Origin: Actinomycetota bacterium
GTDB lineage: Bacteria > Actinomycetota > UBA4738
Assembly: GCA_005885015.1 (NCBI GenBank)
Contig: VAYG01000073.1
Span: forward strand, 1 to 6,705
DNA length: 6,705 nucleotides
Direction: 5' to 3'
Part shown: one piece after another, positions 1 to 6,705 of the stretch
Numbering within the stretch: position 1 is the first letter of the stretch
Layout of the letters: each line of letters begins with the position of its first letter
Program-made: the position numbers and the translations under genes
The notes under the pieces: generated by a model
What the model saw: only the letters and a program-made list of their open reading frames with translations
The model's database searches: none
What the model was told of the DNA's origin: nothing

Positions 1-463
1 AGCGGCGGCGACCAACATCACCCACGGGGTGAACGACTGTCACCAGTCCGATCAAGTGACGGCCACGGTCGGATTTCAGGGAACGATCTCCAGAGGGGTC
101 AACATCAGCACCTCGTCAGGCTGTCTGCAGCGAGACGGGATCAGCGTCGTGGGGTTCGGCAACCTGTCGGCCAACTACATCGCCATGGCGTGCTGGTGGA
201 CGGTGGGTGGCCACACCGTGGAAGCCGACATCCGGTTCAACAAGTACGACTACCGCTGGGTGGCCAATCCGGGGGCGGGATGCTGGAACCGGTACGTCAT
301 CGAGGCGGTGGGGACCCACGAGTTCGGTCATGTCTTCGGGTTGGCCCACGTCTCGGAGGCTCAGCACCCGCTGATGACGATGAGCCCCATCATCCATCCC
401 TGCGAGCGGGCCGAGGACACGCTCGGCCTCGGCGACCTGGACGGGCTGGAAACGATCTACTAG
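1..463 (+). CDS. Matrixin-like zinc metalloprotease, C-terminal part (5' end outside window)
   Basis: The reading frame is open from base 2 to the TAG at 461-463, giving 153 visible residues. The GTG at 29 is only an internal in-frame codon, so the true start lies upstream. The visible part carries the long metzincin zinc motif HEFGHVFGLAH (visible residues 106-116, bases 317-349): three His ligands (106, 110, 116) and the catalytic Glu107. A Met-turn-like LMTMSP follows at 124-129, and the end GLGDLDGLETIY resembles the closing helix of matrixin (peptidase M10A) catalytic domains. Five Cys in the visible part suit an exported, disulphide-bonded enzyme, but the signal peptide would lie off the window. 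Known for the family: zinc-dependent cleavage of proteins, usually outside the cell. Substrate is unknown. It lies 49 bp upstream of the cyclase fusion gene on the same strand. A related metzincin family is the main alternative. Confidence 0.85.
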   Translation, partial: AAATNITHGVNDCHQSDQVTATVGFQGTISRGVNISTSSGCLQRDGISVVGFGNLSANYIAMACWWTVGGHTVEADIRFNKYDYRWVANPGAGCWNRYVIEAVGTHEFGHVFGLAHVSEAQHPLMTMSPIIHPCERAEDTLGLGDLDGLETIY

Positions 464-468
464 CTCCT

Positions 469-482
469 GGCGGCCCGCCGCC
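469..482 (+). terminator. Possible hairpin after the metalloprotease gene
   Basis: GGCGG (469-473) and CCGCC (478-482) can form a perfect 5-bp GC stem with a 4-base loop, six bases after the metalloprotease stop codon. No T-run follows, so it is not a classical intrinsic terminator, and such short stems are common by chance in GC-rich DNA. If it does stop transcription, the next gene needs its own promoter in the remaining 30 bp. Confidence 0.2.
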
Positions 483-512
483 CGCTGCCATCGTCGGCGA
501 CAATATCCATCC

Positions 513-3500
513 ATGGCCGGCGATCTCGAATCACCCTCGCTCGTACCCCAGGGTATGCGCGAGGAACGAAAGGTCGTCACGGCCGTGTTCGCCGACGTGG
601 TCGGCTCGACGCCCCTTGCCGAGCGGCTCGATCCGGAAGAGGTCCGGCTCATCGTGGGTGAAGCCGTGGCCCGCATGGTCCACGCCGTCGAGGAGTACGG
701 GGGGACCGTCAAGGACCTCGCCGGTGACGGCGTGCTCGCGCTGTTCGGAGCGCCGGCCACCCACGAGGACGACCCGGAACGGGCCGTCCGGGCCGGGCTG
801 GACATCGCCCAGTCGATCGCCGACTACGGGCGGCAGGTCGCCTCGGCCTGGGGCGTCGAGAGCTTCTCCGTGCGGGTGGGCGTGGCCACGGGACCGGTGG
901 TGGTCGGGGCGGTCGGCGCCGGCCGGAGGATCGAGTACGGGGCGTTCGGCGATACGGTCAACGTGGCGGCCCGCCTGCAGTCGGTAGCCTCGCCCGGCAC
1001 CGTGTTGGTGGAGGCGGACACTCGCAGGCTGGTCGAGCCGCTGTTCGAGTGGGGACCACCTCGCGACCTGGACCTGAAGGGCAGGTCGGACCGAGTCGTG
1101 GCGTGGGAGGCGAGCGGGGTCCACGTCCGCGCCCGGAAGGTTCGCGGCGTGCAGGGCATCCAGGCCCCGCTGGTCGGACGCCGTGGGGAGCTTGCCACCG
1201 CGCGAGAGGGCTTGGAGGACGTGCTCGGGGGGAGCGGAAGCATCCTGGTCGTGCATGGGGAGGCCGGGATCGGCAAGACCCGGCTGGTGGGTGAGCTCCG
1301 CGAGCTTGCGGAGGCGGCCGCCGAAGGAGCCGAGCGCCCGCCCCTCTGGCTCGAGGGGCGATGTGTGTCCTACGGCGAGTCCCTTCCGTACTGGCCCTTC
1401 CGCGACCTGCTCCGCGGGTGGCTCGGGGCCGGCGTGGACGATCCCGAACTCAAGGTCCGGGTCGCCCTGCGCCGGGCCGTCGACGGACTGTTCAGCTCGC
1501 CTCGCGCGCTGGAGATCTATCCGTACCTTGGGTCGATGCTGAGTCTGGCCCTGGAGCCGGAGGCCGCCGCTCGACTCTCCGAGCTCTCGCCCGAGGCCCT
1601 CCAGTACCGGACCTTCGAGGTGGTGCGGGCTCTGATCGCCAGGCTGGCGGAGGATCGGCCGGTCGTGGTGGCCCTGGACGACCTGCACTGGGCCGATCCC
1701 ACGTCGATCCAGCTCGCGGAGCGCCTCCTTTCCCTCTCCGAGGAGGCCGCGGTCCTCGTGGTGATCACGATGAGGCCGGAGCGGGACCACCCGGCCTGGC
1801 AGGTGAAGGAGGTAGCGAGCCGGGAGCTTCCCCACCGAACCTGGGAGATCGCCCTCCAGGCGCTCTCGGGCGACGCGGACAGGGAGCTCCTGCACGCGGT
1901 CGTGGGCGAAGGGACGCTTCCATCCGACCTGGAGCGGCGGGTCCTCGCCGACGCCGAAGGGAATCCGTTCTACCTCGAGGAGCTGATCGGTTCCCTCGCC
2001 GACGCGGGCGCGCTGGTGCGAGAAGGCGATGGGTGGCGATTCGATCACGACGTCGGCCTCGACATCCCCGAGACCGTGGAGAAGGTGATCCTGGCCCGGA
2101 TCGACCGGCTGACGCCCCAGTGCCACTCGGTGCTCACCGCCGCATCGGTCATCGGCCGGAGCTTCGGGCTTCCGCTCCTCGAAGAGCTCGCCAGCGGCGG
2201 CGGTACGCTCCGCGACGCCCTTCGAGAGCTCCAACGCCTCGACCTTGTCCGCGAGGGCCGGCGGTGGCCCCAACCCGAGTACCGCTTCAAGCACGCGCTG
2301 ATCCAGGAGGCCGCCTACCGGACACTTCTCACGGAGCGCCGGGCCGGGCTCCACCGGCTGGCAGCGCAGTGGTTGGAGACGCATCACGCGGGCAACCTCG
2401 AAGAGGTCTACGGGATCCTGGCCCACCACTGGCTGGCCGCCCGCGACGAGGACAAGGCCATCGCCTATCTGGCGAAGGCCGGCGACAAGGCCCGGCTCGA
2501 GTACGCCCTGGACGAGGCGATCGGCCACTACCGGTCGCTGCTGCCGCTGCTCCAGCGACGGGGCGAGGATCAGGCGGTCGCCCTGGTGCTGTTCAAGCTG
2601 GCCCTGGCCCTGCACCAATCCCTCCGGTTCGCCGAGGCGAACCGCGCCTACCAGGAGGCCTTCGACCACTGGCGTCCGCCCCAGCCCTACCCGTCGCGGT
2701 CGGGGCGGCTGGCCCAGCTGCGGGTTGCGACGAGCTTCCTGCCAGCCGACCCCGACCCGAAATCCGCCATCGCGTGGCCGAACATCCAGCTGTGCATGCA
2801 GCTCTTCGATCGACTGGTGGAGCAATGGCCCGAGCGGACCATCGTTCCTTCCCTCGCGGAACGATGGGAGGTCTCCGATGACGGGCTTCGCTACGTCTTC
2901 CGGCTGCGACCGGGCCTGATCTGGTCCGACGGGGTCCCCCTCACCGCGCGCGACGTGGAGTTCGGGATCAAGCGCGTGCTCTCGCCGGAGAGCCCGGGCG
3001 CGTCGGTGGCCATCTACTTCGTCCTGGAGAACGGTCAGGACTACTACCTCGGGCACAACGCCGACGCGGATCGGATCGGGGTGCGGGCGCTGGACGATCT
3101 CACCGTGGAGTTCCGGCTGGTAGCCCCGGCGCCTTACTTCATGAGCGTGATGAACCGGCCGGACGGGGGGCCCCAGCCACGGCACGCCATCGAACGCGAT
3201 GGGGACGGATGGACCAAGCTCGGCGTCCAGGTGGTGAGCGGGCCGTTCACGATCACTCGGTCCGACGAGGAGCACGTCTGGCTCGGCCGGCAGGACGCAT
3301 ACACGGGGGCGCGGTCGGGGAACGTCGGCCAGGTGGAGTTCATCCGGTGCCTTCCCGGCGAGGCGATCGAGCCCTACGAACGGGACGAGATCGACATGAT
3401 CGCCGTCCGGTACACGCCGAGGCTGGCCGACCTGATGCCGGCCGAGGCTCGCGACGCCACGCTCGGCCCGGCGGGGTGGTCCGGCTACCTGGGGTTCACC

Positions 3501-4202
3501 CACCGGGACCCGGCCGTTTCGAACCTCGACCTCCGCCGCGCACTGGCCCACGCGGTGGACCGGGAGGCGCTGGCGGCGGCCATGCCTCTGAACATGGTGG
3601 TGGCCACCGGCGGGATCGTCCCGCCCGCGCTGCCCGGGCACACACCGGACATCGCGCTCCGCTGCGACCCCGACGTGGCCCGCGATCACCTGGAGCGCTC
3701 CGGGTTCACCGGATCGATCGCCGTGGCCACCTTCGAGGAGGACCTCGCCATCCTCCATCCCGTGGTCCGGTCCTGGGCGGACGTCCTTGGGATCCGGGTG
3801 GAGTTGCGGCCCTGGAGCATGAGCGAGGCTGTGGGCGGCGAGGACCCGAGGACCCGGGCGCCGATCTTCTTCACGGGATGGCTGCCCGGCTATCCCGATC
3901 CCGAGTACTACCTGCGCCTGCTGTTCCACTCGGACAGCCGAACGAACGAGGGTGGGTTCGCCTATCCCCCGTTCGACGACCTGATCGAGCGGGCCCGGCA
4001 GGAGCGCCGTGACCGTGAGCGGCTGGAGCTGTTCCACCAGGCCGATCGGATGGCGGTGGCCGACCGCGTGGCCGTCATCCCGCTCGTGTACGGGCGGAGC
4101 CTGGCCATCGTGAAGCCGTGGGTGAAGGGATGGCGGGAGTTCGGGAAGACCTCGGCATCATTCGCCGACCTCGAGGTGTCACCCGAATCACCTCGGGCCT
4201 AG
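513..4202 (+). CDS. Class III nucleotide cyclase / STAND ATPase / family 5 solute-binding domain fusion
   Basis: One uninterrupted frame of 1229 codons. Residues ~19-165 are a class III cyclase domain: FADVVGST with metal ligand Asp28, AGDGVLALFG with Asp72, and GDTVNVAARL with transition-state residues Asn150 and Arg154. Residues ~217-520 are an AAA_16/STAND NTPase: LVGRRGE entry motif, Walker A GEAGIGKT (249-256), Walker B VVVALDDLHWAD (384-395), then EGNPFYLEEL (482-491). Residues ~595-720 are helical and TPR-like. Residues ~736-1215 form a whole SBP_bac_5 domain, with the family signature around 780-820 and PGYPDPEYYLRLLF near 1125-1138. No signal peptide, lipobox or membrane helix is visible, so the binding domain should be cytoplasmic. 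Inferred role: ligand sensing coupled to second-messenger synthesis; neither ligand nor product is known. No clear ribosome site precedes ATG 513. ATG 555 (residue 15) is a real alternative start, since the first 14 codons are poorer in G/C at third positions and the conserved part begins right after it. Confidence 0.93.
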   Translation: MAGDLESPSLVPQGMREERKVVTAVFADVVGSTPLAERLDPEEVRLIVGEAVARMVHAVEEYGGTVKDLAGDGVLALFGAPATHEDDPERAVRAGLDIAQSIADYGRQVASAWGVESFSVRVGVATGPVVVGAVGAGRRIEYGAFGDTVNVAARLQSVASPGTVLVEADTRRLVEPLFEWGPPRDLDLKGRSDRVVAWEASGVHVRARKVRGVQGIQAPLVGRRGELATAREGLEDVLGGSGSILVVHGEAGIGKTRLVGELRELAEAAAEGAERPPLWLEGRCVSYGESLPYWPFRDLLRGWLGAGVDDPELKVRVALRRAVDGLFSSPRALEIYPYLGSMLSLALEPEAAARLSELSPEALQYRTFEVVRALIARLAEDRPVVVALDDLHWADPTSIQLAERLLSLSEEAAVLVVITMRPERDHPAWQVKEVASRELPHRTWEIALQALSGDADRELLHAVVGEGTLPSDLERRVLADAEGNPFYLEELIGSLADAGALVREGDGWRFDHDVGLDIPETVEKVILARIDRLTPQCHSVLTAASVIGRSFGLPLLEELASGGGTLRDALRELQRLDLVREGRRWPQPEYRFKHALIQEAAYRTLLTERRAGLHRLAAQWLETHHAGNLEEVYGILAHHWLAARDEDKAIAYLAKAGDKARLEYALDEAIGHYRSLLPLLQRRGEDQAVALVLFKLALALHQSLRFAEANRAYQEAFDHWRPPQPYPSRSGRLAQLRVATSFLPADPDPKSAIAWPNIQLCMQLFDRLVEQWPERTIVPSLAERWEVSDDGLRYVFRLRPGLIWSDGVPLTARDVEFGIKRVLSPESPGASVAIYFVLENGQDYYLGHNADADRIGVRALDDLTVEFRLVAPAPYFMSVMNRPDGGPQPRHAIERDGDGWTKLGVQVVSGPFTITRSDEEHVWLGRQDAYTGARSGNVGQVEFIRCLPGEAIEPYERDEIDMIAVRYTPRLADLMPAEARDATLGPAGWSGYLGFTHRDPAVSNLDLRRALAHAVDREALAAAMPLNMVVATGGIVPPALPGHTPDIALRCDPDVARDHLERSGFTGSIAVATFEEDLAILHPVVRSWADVLGIRVELRPWSMSEAVGGEDPRTRAPIFFTGWLPGYPDPEYYLRLLFHSDSRTNEGGFAYPPFDDLIERARQERRDRERLELFHQADRMAVADRVAVIPLVYGRSLAIVKPWVKGWREFGKTSASFADLEVSPESPRA

Positions 4203-4205
4203 CCA

Positions 4206-4222
4206 CGGCCTACGGCAGGCCG
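4206..4222. terminator. Possible bidirectional hairpin at the convergent gene junction
   Basis: CGGCCT (4206-4211) and AGGCCG (4217-4222) form a perfect 6-bp stem around a 5-base loop. The hairpin sits exactly where the forward fusion gene and the reverse membrane-protein gene end tail to tail, and it overlaps the last codons of the latter. The placement suits a shared terminator, but there is no T-run on either strand and the stem is short. Confidence 0.25.
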
Positions 4223-4584
4223 AGGCCGGTGCTGAGGGCTCGCAGGGTCAGCCCGAACACCACGAAGGCGATCAGGGTGAAGATCTTGTGCGCGTCGAAC
4301 TCGTCCTCCAGGCTCCGGGCCAGGCTGTGTGCCACCACGAGGGCGACCACCGGGAACACGATGCCGTAGCCCAGGTGCAGCAGCGATGGGAGCGCGTGGC
4401 CTGTGGCGAGCAGGACGATCCCGGCGATCAGCTGGACGCCCAGGAGCACCTGGAGCACGGCGAGGAGGCGCCAGAACCACGCGGTGGGATCGCGGCGGGC
4501 CACCCATGCCACCGTCCCCCACAGGAACAGGACGAACCACCCGCCCACGATGACGAACCCGATGTATTTGTGGACGGTCGGCAC
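4210..4584 (-). CDS. Small four-helix membrane protein of unknown function
   Basis: On the reverse strand, GTG at 4584-4582 opens a 124-residue protein ending at TAG (4212-4210). Four hydrophobic segments are clear: residues ~8-29, ~37-61, ~66-87 and ~101-117, so almost the whole protein is membrane-embedded. His5, His63, His70, His86 and His99 lie in or near helix ends, an arrangement that could ligate haem as in small b-type cytochromes, but I see no family motif that proves it. I do not recognise the family. The frame is also open upstream to a GTG at 4692, which would give 160 residues. I prefer 4584 because those 36 extra codons have about 72% G/C at third positions against about 94% in the first 50 codons after 4584, and because the extension would cover a direct-repeat copy and the palindrome. 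No clear ribosome site precedes either start. The gene converges on the cyclase fusion gene and diverges from the MMPL exporter gene. Confidence 0.75.
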   Translation of the reverse strand: MPTVHKYIGFVIVGGWFVLFLWGTVAWVARRDPTAWFWRLLAVLQVLLGVQLIAGIVLLATGHALPSLLHLGYGIVFPVVALVVAHSLARSLEDEFDAHKIFTLIAFVVFGLTLRALSTGLGLP

Positions 4585-4644
4585 GCCGGGCCGGAAGCCT
4601 AGCAGCGTGGGTGAACGTTCCGTGAACGGCCCATCGCCCTCCCA

Positions 4645-4657
4645 GAAGTCTCGGTAG
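4645..4657 (+). repeat. 13-bp direct repeat, copy 1
   Basis: GAAGTCTCGGTAG, identical to the copy at 4706-4718 and 61 bp (about six helical turns) away from it. Both copies lie between the small membrane-protein gene and the MMPL gene if the former starts at 4584. The sequence is not itself palindromic. Confidence 0.75.
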
Positions 4658-4677
4658 AGTGGGAAGCTCCGAGGGGG

Positions 4678-4687
4678 ACCGATCGGT
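4678..4687. promoter_or_regulatory. 10-bp palindrome in the divergent intergenic region, candidate operator
   Basis: ACCGATCGGT is a perfect inverted repeat. Its centre (about 4682.5) is within one base of the midpoint between the two direct-repeat copies. Short GC-rich palindromes of this kind are typical binding sites for dimeric repressors such as TetR-family proteins, which often control exporter genes. No regulator gene is in the window, so the operator role is inferred from position and symmetry only. Confidence 0.4.
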
Positions 4688-4705
4688 TGCACTTTGCGTG
4701 GGCGT

Positions 4706-4718
4706 GAAGTCTCGGTAG
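4706..4718 (+). repeat. 13-bp direct repeat, copy 2
   Basis: GAAGTCTCGGTAG, the second exact copy, ending 20 bp before the MMPL start codon. AGGGGGA occurs downstream of each copy (4672-4678 and 4728-4734), so part of the leader may have been duplicated. Alternatively, both copies may be binding sites for the same protein. Confidence 0.75.
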
Positions 4719-4727
4719 TCCGCAGAT

Positions 4728-4736
4728 AGGGGGAGG
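4728..4736 (+). promoter_or_regulatory. Ribosome binding site of the MMPL gene
   Basis: AGGGGGAGG lies directly before ATG 4739. The AGGGGG part leaves a 5-base spacer, while the perfect GGAGG (4732-4736) leaves only 2. It is the strongest Shine-Dalgarno sequence seen before any start in the window and fixes the start of the exporter gene. Confidence 0.7.
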
Positions 4737-4738
4737 AA

Positions 4739-6705
4739 ATGCTCCAGCGACTGGCTCGGTGGTGCTACACGCACCGCTGGCGGACACTCGTCATCTGGAT
4801 CGTCGCGCTCGTGGGGCTCGTGTTCCTCGGGAAGACGGCGGGGGGTGACTACGCGAGCGACTTCTCACTGCCGGGGGCGGAATCCCAGCACGCCCTGGAC
4901 CTGCTGAAGGCGCGATTCCCCAGCGAGTCCGGCGGAACCGTCGACATCGTCTTCAAGGCCGACCAGGGCGTGAACGACCCCGCTGTGAAGGCGTCGATGG
5001 TGCACTTCCTCGCCCAGGTCAAGGCGTTGCCCAGGATCGCGGCCGTGATCGATCCCTACCAGGCCGGCCAGGGCGAGCCGGCGATCTCCCGGGACGGGAG
5101 GATCGCCTTCGCCAGGGTCGACTTCACGGTTCAGTCCCAGGACGTCCCCAAGTCGGAGGTCGATCGCCTGGAGGCCTTGGGCACAGCCACCGAGGGGCCG
5201 GGACTCCAGATCGAGTTCGGGGGCGACGTCATCCAGAACGCCCAGTTCGAGCCGCCGGGCGGGGCCGAGGCCGTGGGGTTCGTGGCGGCCATCCTCATCC
5301 TGCTGATCAGCTTCGGGTCGGTCCTGGCCATGGGCCTCCCGATCATGAACGCCCTGTTCGGGATCGGGATCGGGCTGTCGCTGGTGTTCCTGTTCGCCAA
5401 CTTCATCAGCGTTCCGAACTTCACGCCCCAGATCGCCTCGATGATCGGGATCGGGGTGGGGATCGACTACGCCCTGTTCATCGTGACCCGCTATCGCCAG
5501 GGGCTCCATGAGGACCGTGACCCCCAAGGGGCCACGCTCGTCGCGCTGACCACGGCGGGCCGGGCGGTCATCTTCGCCGGAACGATCGTGGTCATCTCGC
5601 TGCTGGGACTCCTCCTCATGGGGTTCCAGTTCGTCCAGGGGATCGCCGTCGGAGCAGCGGCGGCCGTGTTCGTCACCATGCTCGCCTCGGTCACCCTCCT
5701 GCCGGCAATGCTGGGTTTCGTCGGCCGCAACATCGACAAGCTGCACATCCCTCGGCTGCGCCGGACCGAGAACGTGTCCAGCAAGGGATTCTGGTATCGC
5801 TGGAGCCGGCTGATCCAGCGGCGGCCGGTGGCCACGGGATTGGTGGGGCTGGTGGCGATCATCGCGCTGATCCTGCCGTTCTTCTCCATGCGGCTGGGCG
5901 CCGCCGACGCCGGCAACGATCCCCAGCACCTCACGACCCGCCGGGCCTACGACCTGCTCTCCGAGGGGTTCGGCCCGGGATTCAACGGACCGCTGCTCCT
6001 GGCGGCGCGCATCCCCGGGCAACAGGGTCTGGCCGTCATGTCGCGGCTCCAGCAGGAGATCGCGAACACGCCGGGCGTGGCCGCCGTGACGCCGCCCTTC
6101 CCGAACGCCAAGGTCGATACCGCCATCATGCGGGTCTACCCCGCCACGTCCCCGCAGGACGCCGCCACCAGTGACCTGGTGAAGAAGCTGCGCGACCAGG
6201 TCATCCCCCAGGCCACGCAAGGCACGGGGGTGCAGGTCCTCATCGACGGGGAGACGGCCTTCTTCGTGGACTTCGCCACGAAGATCGGCCAGCGCCTGCC
6301 CGTGCTGATCGGCGTGGTCATCCTGCTCTCGTTCATCCTGCTGATGATGGTGTTCCGCTCGATCCTGGTGCCCGTCAAGGCGGCGGTGATGAACCTGCTG
6401 TCGATCGGAGCGGCCTACGGCGTGATCGTTTCCGTGTTCCAGAAGGGTTGGGGAGCCAGTCTGATCGGGGTGGACAAGAGGGGACCCATCGAGTCATGGG
6501 TGCCCATGATGATGTTCACCATCCTGTTCGGGCTGTCCATGGACTACGAGATCTTCCTGCTGTCCCGGATCCGCGAGGAATACCTGCGCACCCGCGACAA
6601 CGGGCTCGCCGTGGCAAACGGGGTGGCCTCGACCGGCCGGGTCATCACGGCGGCCGCCGCGGTGATGATCGCCGTGTTCCTGACCTTCGTCGTCGGCTTC
6701 GACGT
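4739..6705 (+). CDS. MMPL-family (RND superfamily) membrane exporter, 3' end outside window
   Basis: The frame runs from ATG 4739 to the right edge without a stop, giving 655 visible residues. Actinobacterial MMPL proteins of this type usually run somewhat over 700, so probably the last helix and tail are missing. The order is typical: helix 1 (~16-31), first extracytoplasmic porter domain (~32-177), helices 2-6 (~178-328), helix 7 (~365-384), second porter domain (~385-518), then helices 8-11 (~519-653). The paired proton-relay motifs are present: GIDY in helix 4 (Asp243, Tyr244) and SMDY in helix 10 (Asp602, Tyr603), both followed by the usual Arg-containing loop. Known for the family: proton-driven export of lipids and other hydrophobic compounds from the inner membrane. 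The substrate here cannot be read from sequence. The N-terminus (MLQRLARWCYTHRW) and the strong ribosome site support this start. Expression may be controlled by the palindrome and repeats just upstream. Confidence 0.95.
   Translation, partial: MLQRLARWCYTHRWRTLVIWIVALVGLVFLGKTAGGDYASDFSLPGAESQHALDLLKARFPSESGGTVDIVFKADQGVNDPAVKASMVHFLAQVKALPRIAAVIDPYQAGQGEPAISRDGRIAFARVDFTVQSQDVPKSEVDRLEALGTATEGPGLQIEFGGDVIQNAQFEPPGGAEAVGFVAAILILLISFGSVLAMGLPIMNALFGIGIGLSLVFLFANFISVPNFTPQIASMIGIGVGIDYALFIVTRYRQGLHEDRDPQGATLVALTTAGRAVIFAGTIVVISLLGLLLMGFQFVQGIAVGAAAAVFVTMLASVTLLPAMLGFVGRNIDKLHIPRLRRTENVSSKGFWYRWSRLIQRRPVATGLVGLVAIIALILPFFSMRLGAADAGNDPQHLTTRRAYDLLSEGFGPGFNGPLLLAARIPGQQGLAVMSRLQQEIANTPGVAAVTPPFPNAKVDTAIMRVYPATSPQDAATSDLVKKLRDQVIPQATQGTGVQVLIDGETAFFVDFATKIGQRLPVLIGVVILLSFILLMMVFRSILVPVKAAVMNLLSIGAAYGVIVSVFQKGWGASLIGVDKRGPIESWVPMMMFTILFGLSMDYEIFLLSRIREEYLRTRDNGLAVANGVASTGRVITAAAAVMIAVFLTFVVGFD

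Noticed and set aside
29..31. GTG at base 29 as the start of the metalloprotease gene.
   Set aside because: The frame stays open to the left edge, there is no ribosome site, and the visible protein would lack the signal peptide and N-terminal half expected for a matrixin. It is most likely an internal Val codon.
501..512. CAATAT as a -10 element for a leaderless transcript starting at ATG 513.
   Set aside because: The spacing would suit a leaderless message, but it matches TATAAT at only three of six positions and no -35 element is visible upstream, so the sequence does not support a promoter call.
1361..2881. A 506-codon forward frame overlapping the fusion gene in another phase.
   Set aside because: Arg/Gly/Pro-rich translation without motifs. 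The overlapping frame encodes the conserved ATPase and TPR-like region without interruption.
531..4037. A 1168-codon open frame on the reverse strand, almost fully antisense to the cyclase fusion gene.
   Set aside because: It is rich in Arg, Pro, Gly and His, shows no domain or motif, and mirrors the codon bias of the forward gene, whose motifs are unmistakable. Long antisense frames are expected in GC-rich DNA.
4687..4718. TTGCAC at 4687 as a -35 element for the exporter gene.
   Set aside because: It matches TTGACA at only three positions and no acceptable -10 hexamer follows at 16-19 bp, so it was not listed as a promoter.
4199..4774. A 191-codon reverse-strand frame overlapping the small membrane-protein gene.
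   Set aside because: The translation is Arg/Pro-rich and not hydrophobic, whereas the neighbouring frame gives four clean membrane helices with strong G/C bias at third positions.
4865..6220. A 451-codon reverse-strand open frame opposite the exporter gene.
   Set aside because: Low-complexity composition rich in Asp, Gly, Arg, His and Gln with no recognisable domain. The forward frame here is a clear MMPL protein with both proton-relay motifs.

Overview
The window is GC-rich DNA with strong G/C preference at third codon positions. Its gene families (a cyclase fused to a large ATPase, and an MMPL exporter) are common in soil and uncultured Actinomycetota, which is my best guess for the source. 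Chloroflexota or another high-GC phylum cannot be excluded, because no rRNA or marker gene is present. I found no tRNA, rRNA, CRISPR array, insertion sequence or transposase.

Layout: (1) bases 1-463 hold the 3' part of a forward gene for a matrixin-like zinc metalloprotease, cut by the left edge. (2) After 49 bp, a forward gene of 1229 codons (513-4202) encodes a class III nucleotide cyclase domain, a STAND-type AAA_16 ATPase, a short TPR-like helical stretch and a complete family 5 solute-binding domain (SBP_bac_5), all in one chain with no visible signal peptide or membrane segment. (3) A small reverse-strand gene (4210-4584, possibly starting as far up as 4692) for a four-helix, histidine-containing membrane protein of unknown function meets it tail to tail, 7 bp away. 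(4) A divergent intergenic region of about 154 bp carries a 10-bp palindrome centred between two copies of a 13-bp direct repeat. (5) From 4739 to the right edge runs a forward MMPL/RND-family exporter, open at its 3' end, of which 655 codons are visible.

How the parts could fit together: the large protein looks like a cytoplasmic signalling protein. Its C-terminal domain belongs to a family that normally captures peptides or other small solutes outside the cell, and this domain sits where STAND proteins usually carry their sensor repeats. Ligand sensing coupled through the ATPase to nucleotide second-messenger synthesis is therefore a reasonable inference. Two points need care. The domain fusion may be uncommon but I cannot search for relatives. 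Also, the cyclase keeps its metal-binding and transition-state residues but not the usual purine-selecting pair. The small membrane protein and the MMPL exporter are divergently arranged and may share control through the repeat and palindrome cluster between them.
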